Shown one piece after another: positions 14,803-19,919 of a DNA stretch of 20,269 nt. The translations under genes and the position numbers were made by a program. The DNA is from a virus, in IMG/VR virus record IMGVR_UViG_3300020472_000215, positions 1 to 20,269 of that record. The stretch is one strand, 5' to 3'. The notes under the pieces were generated by a model. That model saw only the letters and a list, made by a program, of their open reading frames with translations. It did not search any database and was not told the origin of the DNA. Position 1 is the stretch's first letter, and each line of letters opens with the position of its first letter.

Positions 14803-14864
14803 TGAAGCCCTACCCGTGATCTGGTAGCTCCAGCACGAACCAAAATCAGGATCGCAACCTGAAT

Positions 14865-14877
14865 TAAATCCAACCCC
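14865..14877 (+). promoter_or_regulatory. TAAATCCAACCCC start-proximal element (copy 2)
   Basis: Identical over 13 bases to the element at 12326 and, like it, separated by eight bases from the start codon (ATG at 14886). There is no Shine-Dalgarno sequence in the interval. Confidence 0.5.
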
Positions 14878-14885
14878 ATTTTGAT

Positions 14886-15074
14886 ATGACATCATCAGCC
14901 GTCAAGAATCCTTCATCTCTTTCAGGTTTGCCATACCATCCATTACTAAAGGAAGCGAAGCAACTAGAAGGAACCAACGAAGGCTTGAGCCGCAGGGTTA
15001 AAAATCTAGAAGAGGAAGTTACTATCCTCTTTGCCATCGCAGGACTCGCAACTGCATGGGCCTTAATTTTTTAA
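14886..15074 (+). CDS. Small coiled-coil protein with C-terminal membrane anchor
   Basis: A 62-residue protein: a polar N-terminus (MTSSAVKNPSSLSGLPYHPL), a charged coiled-coil segment (EGLSRRVKNLEEEVTI, about residues 32-47), and a C-terminal hydrophobic stretch (ILFAIAGLATAWALIF, about 47-62) that would form one membrane helix ending at the very C-terminus. No family is recognised. It is the last gene of its transcript: a strong terminator begins 6 bases after the stop. Possible roles are superinfection exclusion or a lysis accessory, but nothing in the sequence decides. Confidence 0.6.
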   Translation: MTSSAVKNPSSLSGLPYHPLLKEAKQLEGTNEGLSRRVKNLEEEVTILFAIAGLATAWALIF

Positions 15075-15079
15075 CCACC

Positions 15080-15101
15080 GCCCCGCTAGTCGGGGCTTTT
15101 T
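15080..15101 (+). terminator. Rho-independent terminator
   Basis: GCCCCG (15080-15085), loop CTAGT, CGGGGC (15091-15096), then a run of T. The stem is perfect. It ends the transcript of the membrane-anchored microprotein. Confidence 0.9.
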
Positions 15102-15113
15102 ATTACCTATTTA

Positions 15114-15141
15114 TAGACAGAGATGTATAGGGGTGTATAAT
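15114..15141 (+). promoter_or_regulatory. Promoter/operator B
   Basis: TAGACA (15114-15119), 16-base spacer, perfect TATAAT (15136-15141). The spacer carries ATGTATA and GTGTATA repeats 10 bp apart, the same arrangement as in promoters A and C. It drives the 44-residue ORF that follows. Confidence 0.75.
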
Positions 15142-15165
15142 GAACAAGTTCACGCATTTCTTTCC

Positions 15166-15300
15166 ATGCATGAGTCAACTATCGCCGCCGCTAAGGCACT
15201 AGCTAAGGCGATCACGGACAACGGAGATCTTGAAGAGATCCGAATTTATAACCTTCCTGAGAACTTGGCCGACTTTCTTGAAGATCACGAGGGGGATTGA
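15166..15300 (+). CDS. Acidic 44-residue microprotein with its own promoter and terminator
   Basis: MHESTIAAAKALAKAITDNG, then DLEEIRIYNLPENLADFLED and the end HEGD. The protein is acidic and helical, with no membrane segment or cysteine. It is the only ORF between promoter B and a terminator whose stem begins inside its last codons. Such a private transcription unit for a tiny acidic protein in the early region is typical of phage anti-host or anti-regulator proteins, for example DNA mimics or inhibitors. The function is unknown. There is no clear Shine-Dalgarno before the ATG (upstream CGCATTTCTTTCC). Confidence 0.6.
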   Translation: MHESTIAAAKALAKAITDNGDLEEIRIYNLPENLADFLEDHEGD

Positions 15301-15313
15301 AACCCCTCTTTTT
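15289..15313 (+). terminator. Rho-independent terminator overlapping the microprotein stop
   Basis: GAGGGG (15289-15294) pairs with CCCCTC (15303-15308) around an 8-base loop containing the TGA stop codon, followed by TTTTT. The translating ribosome would cover the left arm, so translation and termination may interact. Confidence 0.8.
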
Positions 15314-15332
15314 AATGGAGATGTACGGACTA

Positions 15333-15360
15333 TTGACACGGGTGTGCCGAGGTGTATAAT
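15333..15360 (+). promoter_or_regulatory. Promoter/operator C of the recombination operon (full consensus)
   Basis: TTGACA (15333-15338), 16-base spacer, TATAAT (15355-15360): both hexamers match the sigma70 consensus. The spacer has GTGTGCC and GTGTATA 10 bp apart. It precedes the exported microprotein and, with no terminator between, the exonuclease/ERF genes through 17955. Confidence 0.85.
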
Positions 15361-15383
15361 TAAATATATAAGCAGCCAACCCC

Positions 15384-15533
15384 ATGAAGCTTTTTACTTT
15401 CGGCATTATTGCCAGCCTTATTTATTTCAACGCAACCAGTAGCGCGTTAACAAAGATGACCCAAGCAGATTGCAACGCTGGAATCCAAGCGGCGTGTGAG
15501 CAATTAAGGAGTCAGGCGACCACCAACCCCTGA
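15384..15533 (+). CDS. Exported microprotein with two cysteines
   Basis: A 49-residue ORF directly downstream of promoter C. Residues 1-21 form a Sec-type signal peptide: Lys at position 2, a hydrophobic core FGIIASLIYF, and a small-residue cleavage site near SSA. The mature part has two cysteines in DCNAGIQAACEQL. The C..G...AC..L spacing resembles one half of a Sel1/Hcp-like repeat, where such cysteines form a disulfide. That resemblance is short and may be chance. CCAACCCC touches the ATG with no spacer, so it has no Shine-Dalgarno. As the first product of a strong phage promoter and an exported protein, superinfection exclusion at the envelope is a reasonable guess. Confidence 0.6.
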   Translation: MKLFTFGIIASLIYFNATSSALTKMTQADCNAGIQAACEQLRSQATTNP

Positions 15534-15556
15534 CAGCCGCCCAACGTCCAACCCTA

Positions 15557-15766
15557 ATGTATCTATTTTTTCCGATGACCTCACAGGAAGTTTTCAACAC
15601 CTTTAATACTGTTATTGAAAGTGCTGATAGCAGTCCATTCTTTAAGCAGTTAGCAAAAGCAGCTTTAGTTGCCACGCCTGATGATAAGGCTTTAATTATG
15701 CGAACTTGGCCCAAGTTTGTACAAAACTACGGCCCAGGTTCTTCTTTATATAAGGAGGCAGCATGA
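15557..15766 (+). CDS. Small helical protein, unknown
   Basis: The 69-residue frame reads MYLFFP then MTSQEVFNTFNTVIESADSS, ALVATPDDKALIMRTWPKFV and ends GPGSSLYKEAA. The in-frame ATG at 15575 may be the true start, since the first six residues are atypical; I keep the first because CCAACCCT lies one base before it. Its stop overlaps the next start by four bases (ATGA). No domain is recognised. It is second in the recombination operon, following the exported microprotein by 23 bases. Confidence 0.6.
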   Translation: MYLFFPMTSQEVFNTFNTVIESADSSPFFKQLAKAALVATPDDKALIMRTWPKFVQNYGPGSSLYKEAA

Positions 15767-16062
15767 CAAAAACAATTTCAACACCCAAATTTGCAAATGG
15801 TGTTTTAGTAAAAAAAAGAAACTTACCTCAAAAAGACGTTAGAAACTTTTGGCGAAAGAGAAGAGAATCAAAAGATGTTTCTTACGAGAAAGATCTTGGC
15901 CGAGTTGGAAAAGTAATTAAAACAGAAAAAAGAAACCAGAAAGTAAAAAACCGAGAGAATCTAACTCAAGTTTTTTATTGTGAAGTTTTATGGAAAGGGA
16001 GAGAACAAACAGAATGGATTTTTCAAAACCGACTTGAAAAAGTGGAGGAGATTCAAAAATGA
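15763..16062 (+). CDS. Basic protein with SH3/KOW-like barrel pattern
   Basis: A 99-residue, strongly basic protein with a good Shine-Dalgarno (AAGGAGG). The pattern FANGVLVKKRNLP, a charged region, GRVGKVIK, a linker, then FYCEVLWKGREQTEWIFQNRLE suggests a small beta-barrel of SH3/KOW type with a long insertion. These often bind nucleic acid or other proteins. It overlaps the exonuclease start by four bases (ATGA) and so is likely made in step with it. The function is unknown; a recombination accessory role is inferred from position. Confidence 0.6.
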   Translation: MTKTISTPKFANGVLVKKRNLPQKDVRNFWRKRRESKDVSYEKDLGRVGKVIKTEKRNQKVKNRENLTQVFYCEVLWKGREQTEWIFQNRLEKVEEIQK

Positions 16063-16856
16063 CACAAGGCAGCGTACAAATCACAAACGCCCAGTATCAC
16101 AAAGACCCTGCAATATCAGCGTCAATGTTGAAGGTCATGGCAAAGCATGGCCCGAAAGCGTACTGGAATAGTTTTCACAATCCTGACCGTCCCGAAAGGA
16201 AATCATCTCCAGCTCTTGTGCTTGGAAGCTTGACCCATGCGGCGGTTCTTGAACCTGAAGATTTAGAGAATCAATTCACGGTTGTTTCTAGCCGTACAAC
16301 AAAGAAAGGAAAAGAGGAAGCAGCAGAAGCAGCTAAAAAAGGTATTACGGCTGTTACAGGCGACCAATGGGAGTTAGCAATGGCAATGCGTGAGTCTGTG
16401 TATAACGAGAAGGAGGCAACAGATTTATTAGCAAAAGGCGTAGCAGAAAAATCATGGTGGTCTGTCGATGAATCAACAAGTCTTGATGTAAAAGCTAGAA
16501 GTGATTGGTTTACTGGGAATACAATTGTTGACCTAAAAACAAGTCGCTCTGGTGCAGCTCCAAAAGAATTTGCAAAGGCTGTTGCTAACTTCGGCTATCA
16601 CATACAAGCGGCTCATTATTTAGAAGTCACAAGGGCAAAAAGATTTATTTTTTTAGTAGTTCAATCTGAGTGGCCGTTTGATGTTGGTCTATATGAACTT
16701 GATAAGCAAAGTATTGATCTTGGATATAGACAACGGCGGCAAGCGTTAGATCAGATTTCAGAATGTCAGATTTCGGATCACTGGCCTAGCCATAGTGAAG
16801 CTGGAGTCCAAATCCTCACGCTTCCACGTTGGGCATTTCCATCAACCCCTAATTAA
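16059..16856 (+). CDS. RecE/DUF3799-type PD-(D/E)XK exonuclease
   Basis: A 265-residue nuclease. N-terminal YHKDPAISASMLKVM and GSLTHAAVLEP (H60) are typical of RecE C-terminal-like (DUF3799) nucleases. The catalytic core shows EKSWW (E130), KARSDWF (D149), IVDLKTS (D158 and K160) and HIQAAHY (Q183, Y187), the standard order for this fold. It would resect 5' ends of dsDNA so that the ERF protein encoded next can anneal the 3' strands. A strong Shine-Dalgarno (GGAGG) lies upstream. It shares four bases with the preceding gene; its last codons include the TCAACCCC element of the ERF start. Confidence 0.88.
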   Translation: MTQGSVQITNAQYHKDPAISASMLKVMAKHGPKAYWNSFHNPDRPERKSSPALVLGSLTHAAVLEPEDLENQFTVVSSRTTKKGKEEAAEAAKKGITAVTGDQWELAMAMRESVYNEKEATDLLAKGVAEKSWWSVDESTSLDVKARSDWFTGNTIVDLKTSRSGAAPKEFAKAVANFGYHIQAAHYLEVTRAKRFIFLVVQSEWPFDVGLYELDKQSIDLGYRQRRQALDQISECQISDHWPSHSEAGVQILTLPRWAFPSTPN

Positions 16857-17459
16857 ATGAAAGAACTTTATCAAGCACTACAAAAATTCCAACAGGAATG
16901 TCCTTCTTTAACCAGAAGCAAAGAAGGTTACAACTATCAATACACTCCACTGGAAGAAATGCTTTCAGTAATCCAACCTGTATTGCACAAAAATGGATTG
17001 ATATTAATTCAACCTCCTACTTCAACTTGTGACGGTGTTTCTATTATTTTGACTCGTTTAATTCATGTTGAGTCAGGTCAAGAAATTACAAGCGAGCTTC
17101 CTATCTTCTTACCTGAAGACATGGGTAATAAGCCAATGTTTACATACGGTGGAAGTCTTACCTATGGCCGCAGGTATGCCGTCAAAATGATTTTAGGGAT
17201 AGAGGCGGACATGGATTGCAACACTGAGCCAGTTGAGGTAATCGAGAAGAAGAACAAAACCGCCGTTAAGACTGAGCCGCCAAAAACAAGCGATGAAGGA
17301 GAAGCTTTAACTAAACAATTTATTGCTTATGTAAAAAAGAATCCAGACAAAGTTGATTCTGTAAAGACTAGATTGAGTGACCGCTACGGAGAAGGAAAAA
17401 TAACTGAAAAGCAAAGAGATTTAATACTTCAGGCTATTTTAGAAACGGAGGATAAATGA
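16857..17459 (+). CDS. erf: ERF-family single-strand annealing protein
   Basis: A 200-residue ERF protein: YNYQYTPLEEMLSVIQPVL and GLILIQPP near the N-terminus, and the signature GGSLTYGRRYAVKMILGI followed by acidic EADMD (about residues 98-120). The C-terminal third is charged and probably flexible (KKNKTAVKTEPPKTSDEGEA), as in relatives. It anneals complementary single strands during phage recombination or genome circularisation, acting with the exonuclease immediately upstream. Its ATG follows that stop codon with no gap; there is no Shine-Dalgarno, but TCAACCCC lies seven bases upstream. Its stop overlaps the next start. Confidence 0.9.
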   Translation: MKELYQALQKFQQECPSLTRSKEGYNYQYTPLEEMLSVIQPVLHKNGLILIQPPTSTCDGVSIILTRLIHVESGQEITSELPIFLPEDMGNKPMFTYGGSLTYGRRYAVKMILGIEADMDCNTEPVEVIEKKNKTAVKTEPPKTSDEGEALTKQFIAYVKKNPDKVDSVKTRLSDRYGEGKITEKQRDLILQAILETEDK

Positions 17460-17677
17460 CCGAATATTTAAGACCAAACGACCTTGCAGACCGTTACGGA
17501 ATTTCGTTATTCACGTTGCAACAATGGAGAAAGAAGACAAGAAAAGGGGAGGCAACTGGGCCTCCGTTTGAGGACATCGGCTTAACACCGTTGAACCCAT
17601 ACGCCCCACGCATTAGATACAAGTTAACTGATGTCATCGAGTGGGAAGCTAAACACAACATCCAACCCCGTAATTAA
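17456..17677 (+). CDS. Excisionase/MerR-like helix-turn-helix protein
   Basis: A 73-residue protein with YLRPNDLADRYGISLFTLQQ leading into WRKKTRKGEATGPPF and RIRYKLTDVIEWEAKH, the standard winged HTH of excisionase (Xis/AlpA) and MerR-like small DNA-binding proteins. The wing turn GPPFEDIG is followed by the strand PRIRYKLTDVIEW. It has a good ribosome site (GGAGG) and overlaps the ERF stop by four bases. It could be a recombination directionality factor or a transcriptional regulator. No integrase gene is in the window, so an Xis role cannot be confirmed. Confidence 0.75.
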   Translation: MTEYLRPNDLADRYGISLFTLQQWRKKTRKGEATGPPFEDIGLTPLNPYAPRIRYKLTDVIEWEAKHNIQPRN

Positions 17678-17679
17678 CT

Positions 17680-17955
17680 ATGGACTCCGCTTTCACAGCA
17701 CGTTTTCGCTTTAAAAACAAAGATCAAAAGGGCAATTCAAAAGCCCCAGATAAAAACTTAATTATTGACTTCACACCTGAAGAAGCAAAGAAAGCCGCCA
17801 AATGGCTCATGGCCCAAGCGGCTGATGCTGAATTGGGAGGTTCAACCATTCGCGTCTATAAAGGCAAGAATGATTTCCAGGAAGTAGAAGGCTTTACGAT
17901 TTGGGGATCTTATTGGTCAAACAACGAAGGAGGAACAATCTCACCTCAAGCTTAA
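17680..17955 (+). CDS. Small protein, last gene of the recombination operon, unknown
   Basis: A 91-residue protein: beta strand ARFRFKNKDQKGNSKAPD, strand LIIDFT, helix PEEAKKAAKWLMAQAADAEL, strands STIRVYKGKND and GFTIWGSYW. An alpha-beta fold with aromatic residues on strands could bind single-stranded DNA, which would suit the operon, but I recognise no family. Similar small proteins in my memory follow ERF modules in marine phages. CCAACCCC lies ten bases before the ATG and overlaps the end of the previous gene. A strong terminator follows. Confidence 0.65.
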   Translation: MDSAFTARFRFKNKDQKGNSKAPDKNLIIDFTPEEAKKAAKWLMAQAADAELGGSTIRVYKGKNDFQEVEGFTIWGSYWSNNEGGTISPQA

Positions 17956-17960
17956 ACATA

Positions 17961-17992
17961 AAAAAGCCCCTCGAAAGAGGGGACTTTTGTTT
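17961..17992 (+). terminator. Strong rho-independent terminator of the recombination operon
   Basis: CCCCTC (17967-17972), tetraloop GAAA, GAGGGG (17977-17982), flanked by AAAAAG and ACTTTTGTTT. It is the first of three hairpins in 120 bp. Confidence 0.85.
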
Positions 17993-18000
17993 CCAATGCA

Positions 18001-18021
18001 GACCTACGGAGGTCTTTTTTT
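18001..18021 (+). terminator. Second terminator
   Basis: GACCT (18001-18005) and AGGTC (18010-18014) close a four-base loop, followed directly by seven T. It backs up the terminator 10 bp upstream. Confidence 0.75.
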
Positions 18022-18040
18022 ATGGTAGCAAATAAACACT

Positions 18041-18078
18041 AAAAAACCCCTCGGAGCGCGATTCCCAAGGGGTTTTAA
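18041..18078. terminator. Bidirectional terminator between convergent operons
   Basis: AAAACCCC (18043-18050) pairs with GGGGTTTT (18069-18076) around an 18-base loop. It has T-runs on both strands: four T on the plus strand and six on the minus strand. On the minus strand it ends the microprotein operon 19218-18179. Confidence 0.75.
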
Positions 18079-18083
18079 AGTTT

Positions 18084-18161
18084 TGAGATGAAAGCCGTCA
18101 TTTGGTTTCCCTTATGACCTTCGAAGACTGTGCAGTCGGGAACTACCCGAAGCCCATCTCA
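18084..18161. other. Structured element in the convergent intergenic region
   Basis: TGAGATG (18084-18090) and CATCTCA (18155-18161) are perfect complements enclosing further hairpins: GTCAT/ATGAC (18097-18101/18114-18118), GACT/AGTC (18126-18129/18134-18137) and GGG/CCC (18138-18140/18146-18148); an alternative pairs CTTCG with CGAAG (18119/18148). Together they could form a multibranch junction. It is on the minus strand the 3' UTR of the microprotein operon, and on the plus strand it lies beyond three terminators. I recognise no riboswitch, ribozyme or tRNA. It contains no supported ORF. Confidence 0.4.
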
Positions 18162-18178
18162 GCTTTTCATCAAACCTA

Positions 18179-18451
18179 TTATAGCCCAATCAATCTTTTA
18201 ATCCAGTTTTTTTTTGCGGGTGTAGCACAAGCCAGCTTTGCTTTTAGAACATGGATTTCATCGAAGCATCTAGCAATAACTTTCTGCTGTTCGAGATGGC
18301 ATCTCGCTACGGCCTCAACGTAGAGTTTTAATTCATTTATATCCGTAGAGGCTTGCAATTCTCTTATATCTTTCTCCACTTCAAGCTCTTCTTCTAAAGT
18401 CGGAGGAAAGGAAGTCAAAATTAATTTCAATTCTGGGGAAAGATCGGACAT
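18179..18451 (-). CDS. Acidic helical protein, last gene of the microprotein operon
   Basis: A 90-residue protein starting at MSDLSPELKLILTSFPPTLE, with ELEVEKDIRELQASTDINEL and LKLYVEAVARCHLEQQKVIA forming helices, and a basic end (PAKKNWIKRLIGL). The frame is open to a TTG at 18526, adding a lysine-rich 25-residue arm; I prefer the ATG at 18451 because the protein from there is compact. No family is recognised. It is downstream of four overlapping small genes and closed by a bidirectional terminator. Confidence 0.55.
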   Translation of the reverse strand: MSDLSPELKLILTSFPPTLEEELEVEKDIRELQASTDINELKLYVEAVARCHLEQQKVIARCFDEIHVLKAKLACATPAKKNWIKRLIGL

Positions 18452-18535
18452 GTTTTTTCTTTTAGTTTTAGCAATTTTTGCTGCCAATTTCCATGCCTTG
18501 CTTGTTGCTTTCTTAGTTCTTTGCAATGGGAGCAG

Positions 18536-18706
18536 TTACACAATTCCATCAAAGCTATCAAGATCCTCTGCTTTAGCTGCTAATCCAGTGTATAGACCAT
18601 GTTGAGGATGATTAGGTCTGTGACGGCCATCCATGATATACCAACGATCCATATTCATGACCCTTTGACGGTCTTCTTCTATCCATTCTTTCTTATACAT
18701 GCTCAT
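18536..18706 (-). CDS. 56-residue microprotein, unknown
   Basis: MSMYKKEWIEEDRQRVMNMD, then RWYIMDGRHRPNHPQHGLYT and GLAAKAEDLDSFDGIV. The middle segment (MDRWYxMDGRxxPxHPxHGLYTGLA) is ordered, aromatic and histidine-rich, a pattern I recall in short marine cyanophage proteins, but with no known function. Its ATG overlaps the previous stop by four bases (ATGA on the minus strand). Histidines could bind metal; this is a guess. Confidence 0.65.
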   Translation of the reverse strand: MSMYKKEWIEEDRQRVMNMDRWYIMDGRHRPNHPQHGLYTGLAAKAEDLDSFDGIV

Positions 18707-18858
18707 TGAAGTTTTAGCGTTCGATTAGGCCACAGTCTAGCCTCTATAAAGTCAACGTCTGATTGATTAAGACTGTTGTTATTTTGTTCGGTAGCAGATG
18801 TTAATACCCAAAGCGTAAAACGTTTACCTTGGTTACTGCTAAAAAATAGTTGTTTCAC
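18703..18858 (-). CDS. 51-residue microprotein (GTG start), unknown
   Basis: KQLFFSSNQGKRFTLWVLTS (after the initiating GTG), then ATEQNNNSLNQSDVDFIEAR and LWPNRTLKLQ. It has a beta-rich start and a short helix. GTG is the only initiation codon in this frame near the upstream stop, and it overlaps that stop by four bases (GTGA). The operon-wide overlap pattern is the main support for expression. Confidence 0.6.
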   Translation of the reverse strand: MKQLFFSSNQGKRFTLWVLTSATEQNNNSLNQSDVDFIEARLWPNRTLKLQ

Positions 18859-19034
18859 TGTCCACGCCAATTTCTCGGTTTGTTGGCTTCCATTCTTGCC
18901 AGGTCTTTCTCAATAGCATTCAGGCGGTGAAAAATTTCTCTAATGTCACCTTGCCTTTTGCTTGACCTGTTAGACAAGACCATCAGCAACGCTGACACCA
19001 TAGCACCAATTAAAGCAGCAATAACTTCAGGCAT
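18855..19034 (-). CDS. Small protein with N-terminal membrane helix and coiled coil
   Basis: A 59-residue protein: MPEVIAALIGAMVSALLMVL is a membrane helix (about residues 3-20). It is followed by the basic SNRSSKRQG and a charged helix (DIREIFHRLNAIEKDLARME) reading as a short coiled coil. This topology is shared by many phage membrane microproteins linked to lysis or to phage exclusion. It overlaps the upstream gene by eight bases and the downstream one by four. Holin-like function is possible but unproven. Confidence 0.65.
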   Translation of the reverse strand: MPEVIAALIGAMVSALLMVLSNRSSKRQGDIREIFHRLNAIEKDLARMEANKPRNWRGQ

Positions 19035-19218
19035 TTACGTTAGGCCAATATCCTTGCTGTATATTAATCCATGCCTTCTGAGCCTCTACTAGGTCAGGCT
19101 GAGATATGTCTGGATCATTGATTAGACTCCATAATTCAATACGCTTATTTATCTGATCGACTGTGAGGCCATGAGCTTTAGCAATTGTTTCTTTCTGCTC
19201 TAGGGAAAGGAACTTCAT
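19027..19218 (-). CDS. 63-residue helical protein, first gene of the microprotein operon
   Basis: MKFLSLEQKETIAKAHGLTV, then DQINKRIELWSLINDPDISQ and AQKAWINIQQGYWPNVNA. The frame is open upstream to 19317 but that part overlaps the divergent gene and is atypical, so the ATG at 19218 is preferred. The first half could form a small helix-turn-helix (LEQKETIAKAHGLTVDQINKR), perhaps a DNA-binding protein. It lies head to head with the putative holin operon, 51 bp apart, so a shared promoter region is likely. Confidence 0.55.
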   Translation of the reverse strand: MKFLSLEQKETIAKAHGLTVDQINKRIELWSLINDPDISQPDLVEAQKAWINIQQGYWPNVNA

Positions 19219-19269
19219 TACTTTTTTGCAATTTATGCTTAATGTAGGTGTGTTTGCTTTCTTTGCTAC

Positions 19270-19713
19270 ATGGATGAGAAGAAATCTACCGAACCAAAAA
19301 AGAAGAATCCTCTTCAAAGATTCAAGGATGGTTTAGATGATAAAGAAGAACAATTGCAAGTCTTGTCTACATTTGTGCGTTTGGGAGTTGTCGTCTGGAG
19401 TGGCTTTATTTTAACATTAAACTATGTAGAATTGCCTGGTTTAGGTAAACAAGAAAGGATCGACCCGACTTTTATAGCAAGCGTTTTCACGGGAGCTTTA
19501 GCGAGTTTTGGGCTTGAGACTGCAAAGAAAAGAGGTGATGGAACTTACAAAGCCGATGAAGAGAAAAGAAAGGCAGAAGCAGCAGGTTTTGAAGGTGGGG
19601 TTCCTTACACAATTATCAGGGTTGAAACTCCAATTAAATTAGTACCAGACAAACCAAGGATTGACCCTATAACGAATAAGCCAGTCGATCCACAATCAGG
19701 AAAATTAACATGA
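19270..19713 (+). CDS. Putative holin / membrane protein
   Basis: A 147-residue protein with a basic N-terminus (MDEKKSTEPKKKNPLQRFKD), a first membrane helix LSTFVRLGVVVWSGFILTLN (about 32-51), a short periplasmic turn (YVELPGLGKQERID), and a second weaker helix PTFIASVFTGALASFGLETA (about 66-85). A charged cytoplasmic tail with many prolines (VPDKPRIDPITNKPVDPQ) follows. This matches class II-type holins and holin-like proteins I recall from cyanophages. It starts the plus-strand operon at the right end. A holin would open the membrane for an endolysin, which would have to be outside this window. Confidence 0.6.
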   Translation: MDEKKSTEPKKKNPLQRFKDGLDDKEEQLQVLSTFVRLGVVVWSGFILTLNYVELPGLGKQERIDPTFIASVFTGALASFGLETAKKRGDGTYKADEEKRKAEAAGFEGGVPYTIIRVETPIKLVPDKPRIDPITNKPVDPQSGKLT

Positions 19714-19919
19714 ATAGTGAAGGTCTTTCCTTAGATGCAAATCAACAAACAGCCATCGTAGTGATGGAAATGAAATTGAAGCGTCTAGAAGAACGTAATT
19801 CAGATTTAGAAGATAGAGTAAGAGTCCTAGAAAGGAGAGTTTTCGCAGCAGCAGCAGTGATTTCAAGCGCTTTGGCGCTCTTGGGACTGTTAGCACAAAT
19901 TAGCAAGGCTTATCTATGA
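19710..19919 (+). CDS. Small coiled-coil protein with C-terminal membrane helix
   Basis: A 69-residue protein. Residues about 18-46 (VMEMKLKRLEERNSDLEDRV, then RVLERRV) are a coiled coil and residues 46-64 (FAAAAVISSALALLGLLA) a membrane helix near the C-terminus. It overlaps the putative holin by four bases (ATGA) and the next gene by four. Topology and position suggest a holin partner or antiholin/spanin-like component. No lipoprotein box is present. Confidence 0.6.
   Translation: MNSEGLSLDANQQTAIVVMEMKLKRLEERNSDLEDRVRVLERRVFAAAAVISSALALLGLLAQISKAYL

Noticed and set aside
14625-14879. 84-codon minus-strand frame with hydrophobic N-terminus (begins MGLDLIQVAILILV).
   Set aside because: It overlaps the promoter repeats and the better plus-strand frame, has no recognisable domain, and its composition looks like an antisense reading of a G+C-rich stretch.
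15427-15714. 95-codon minus-strand frame opposite the exported microprotein and the 15557 gene.
   Set aside because: Antisense to two plus-strand genes that have a consensus promoter and overlapping operon structure; no domain.
18102-18323. 73-codon plus-strand frame through the structured element and into the 18179 gene.
   Set aside because: Antisense to a better-supported gene and runs through hairpins downstream of three terminators; no ribosome site.
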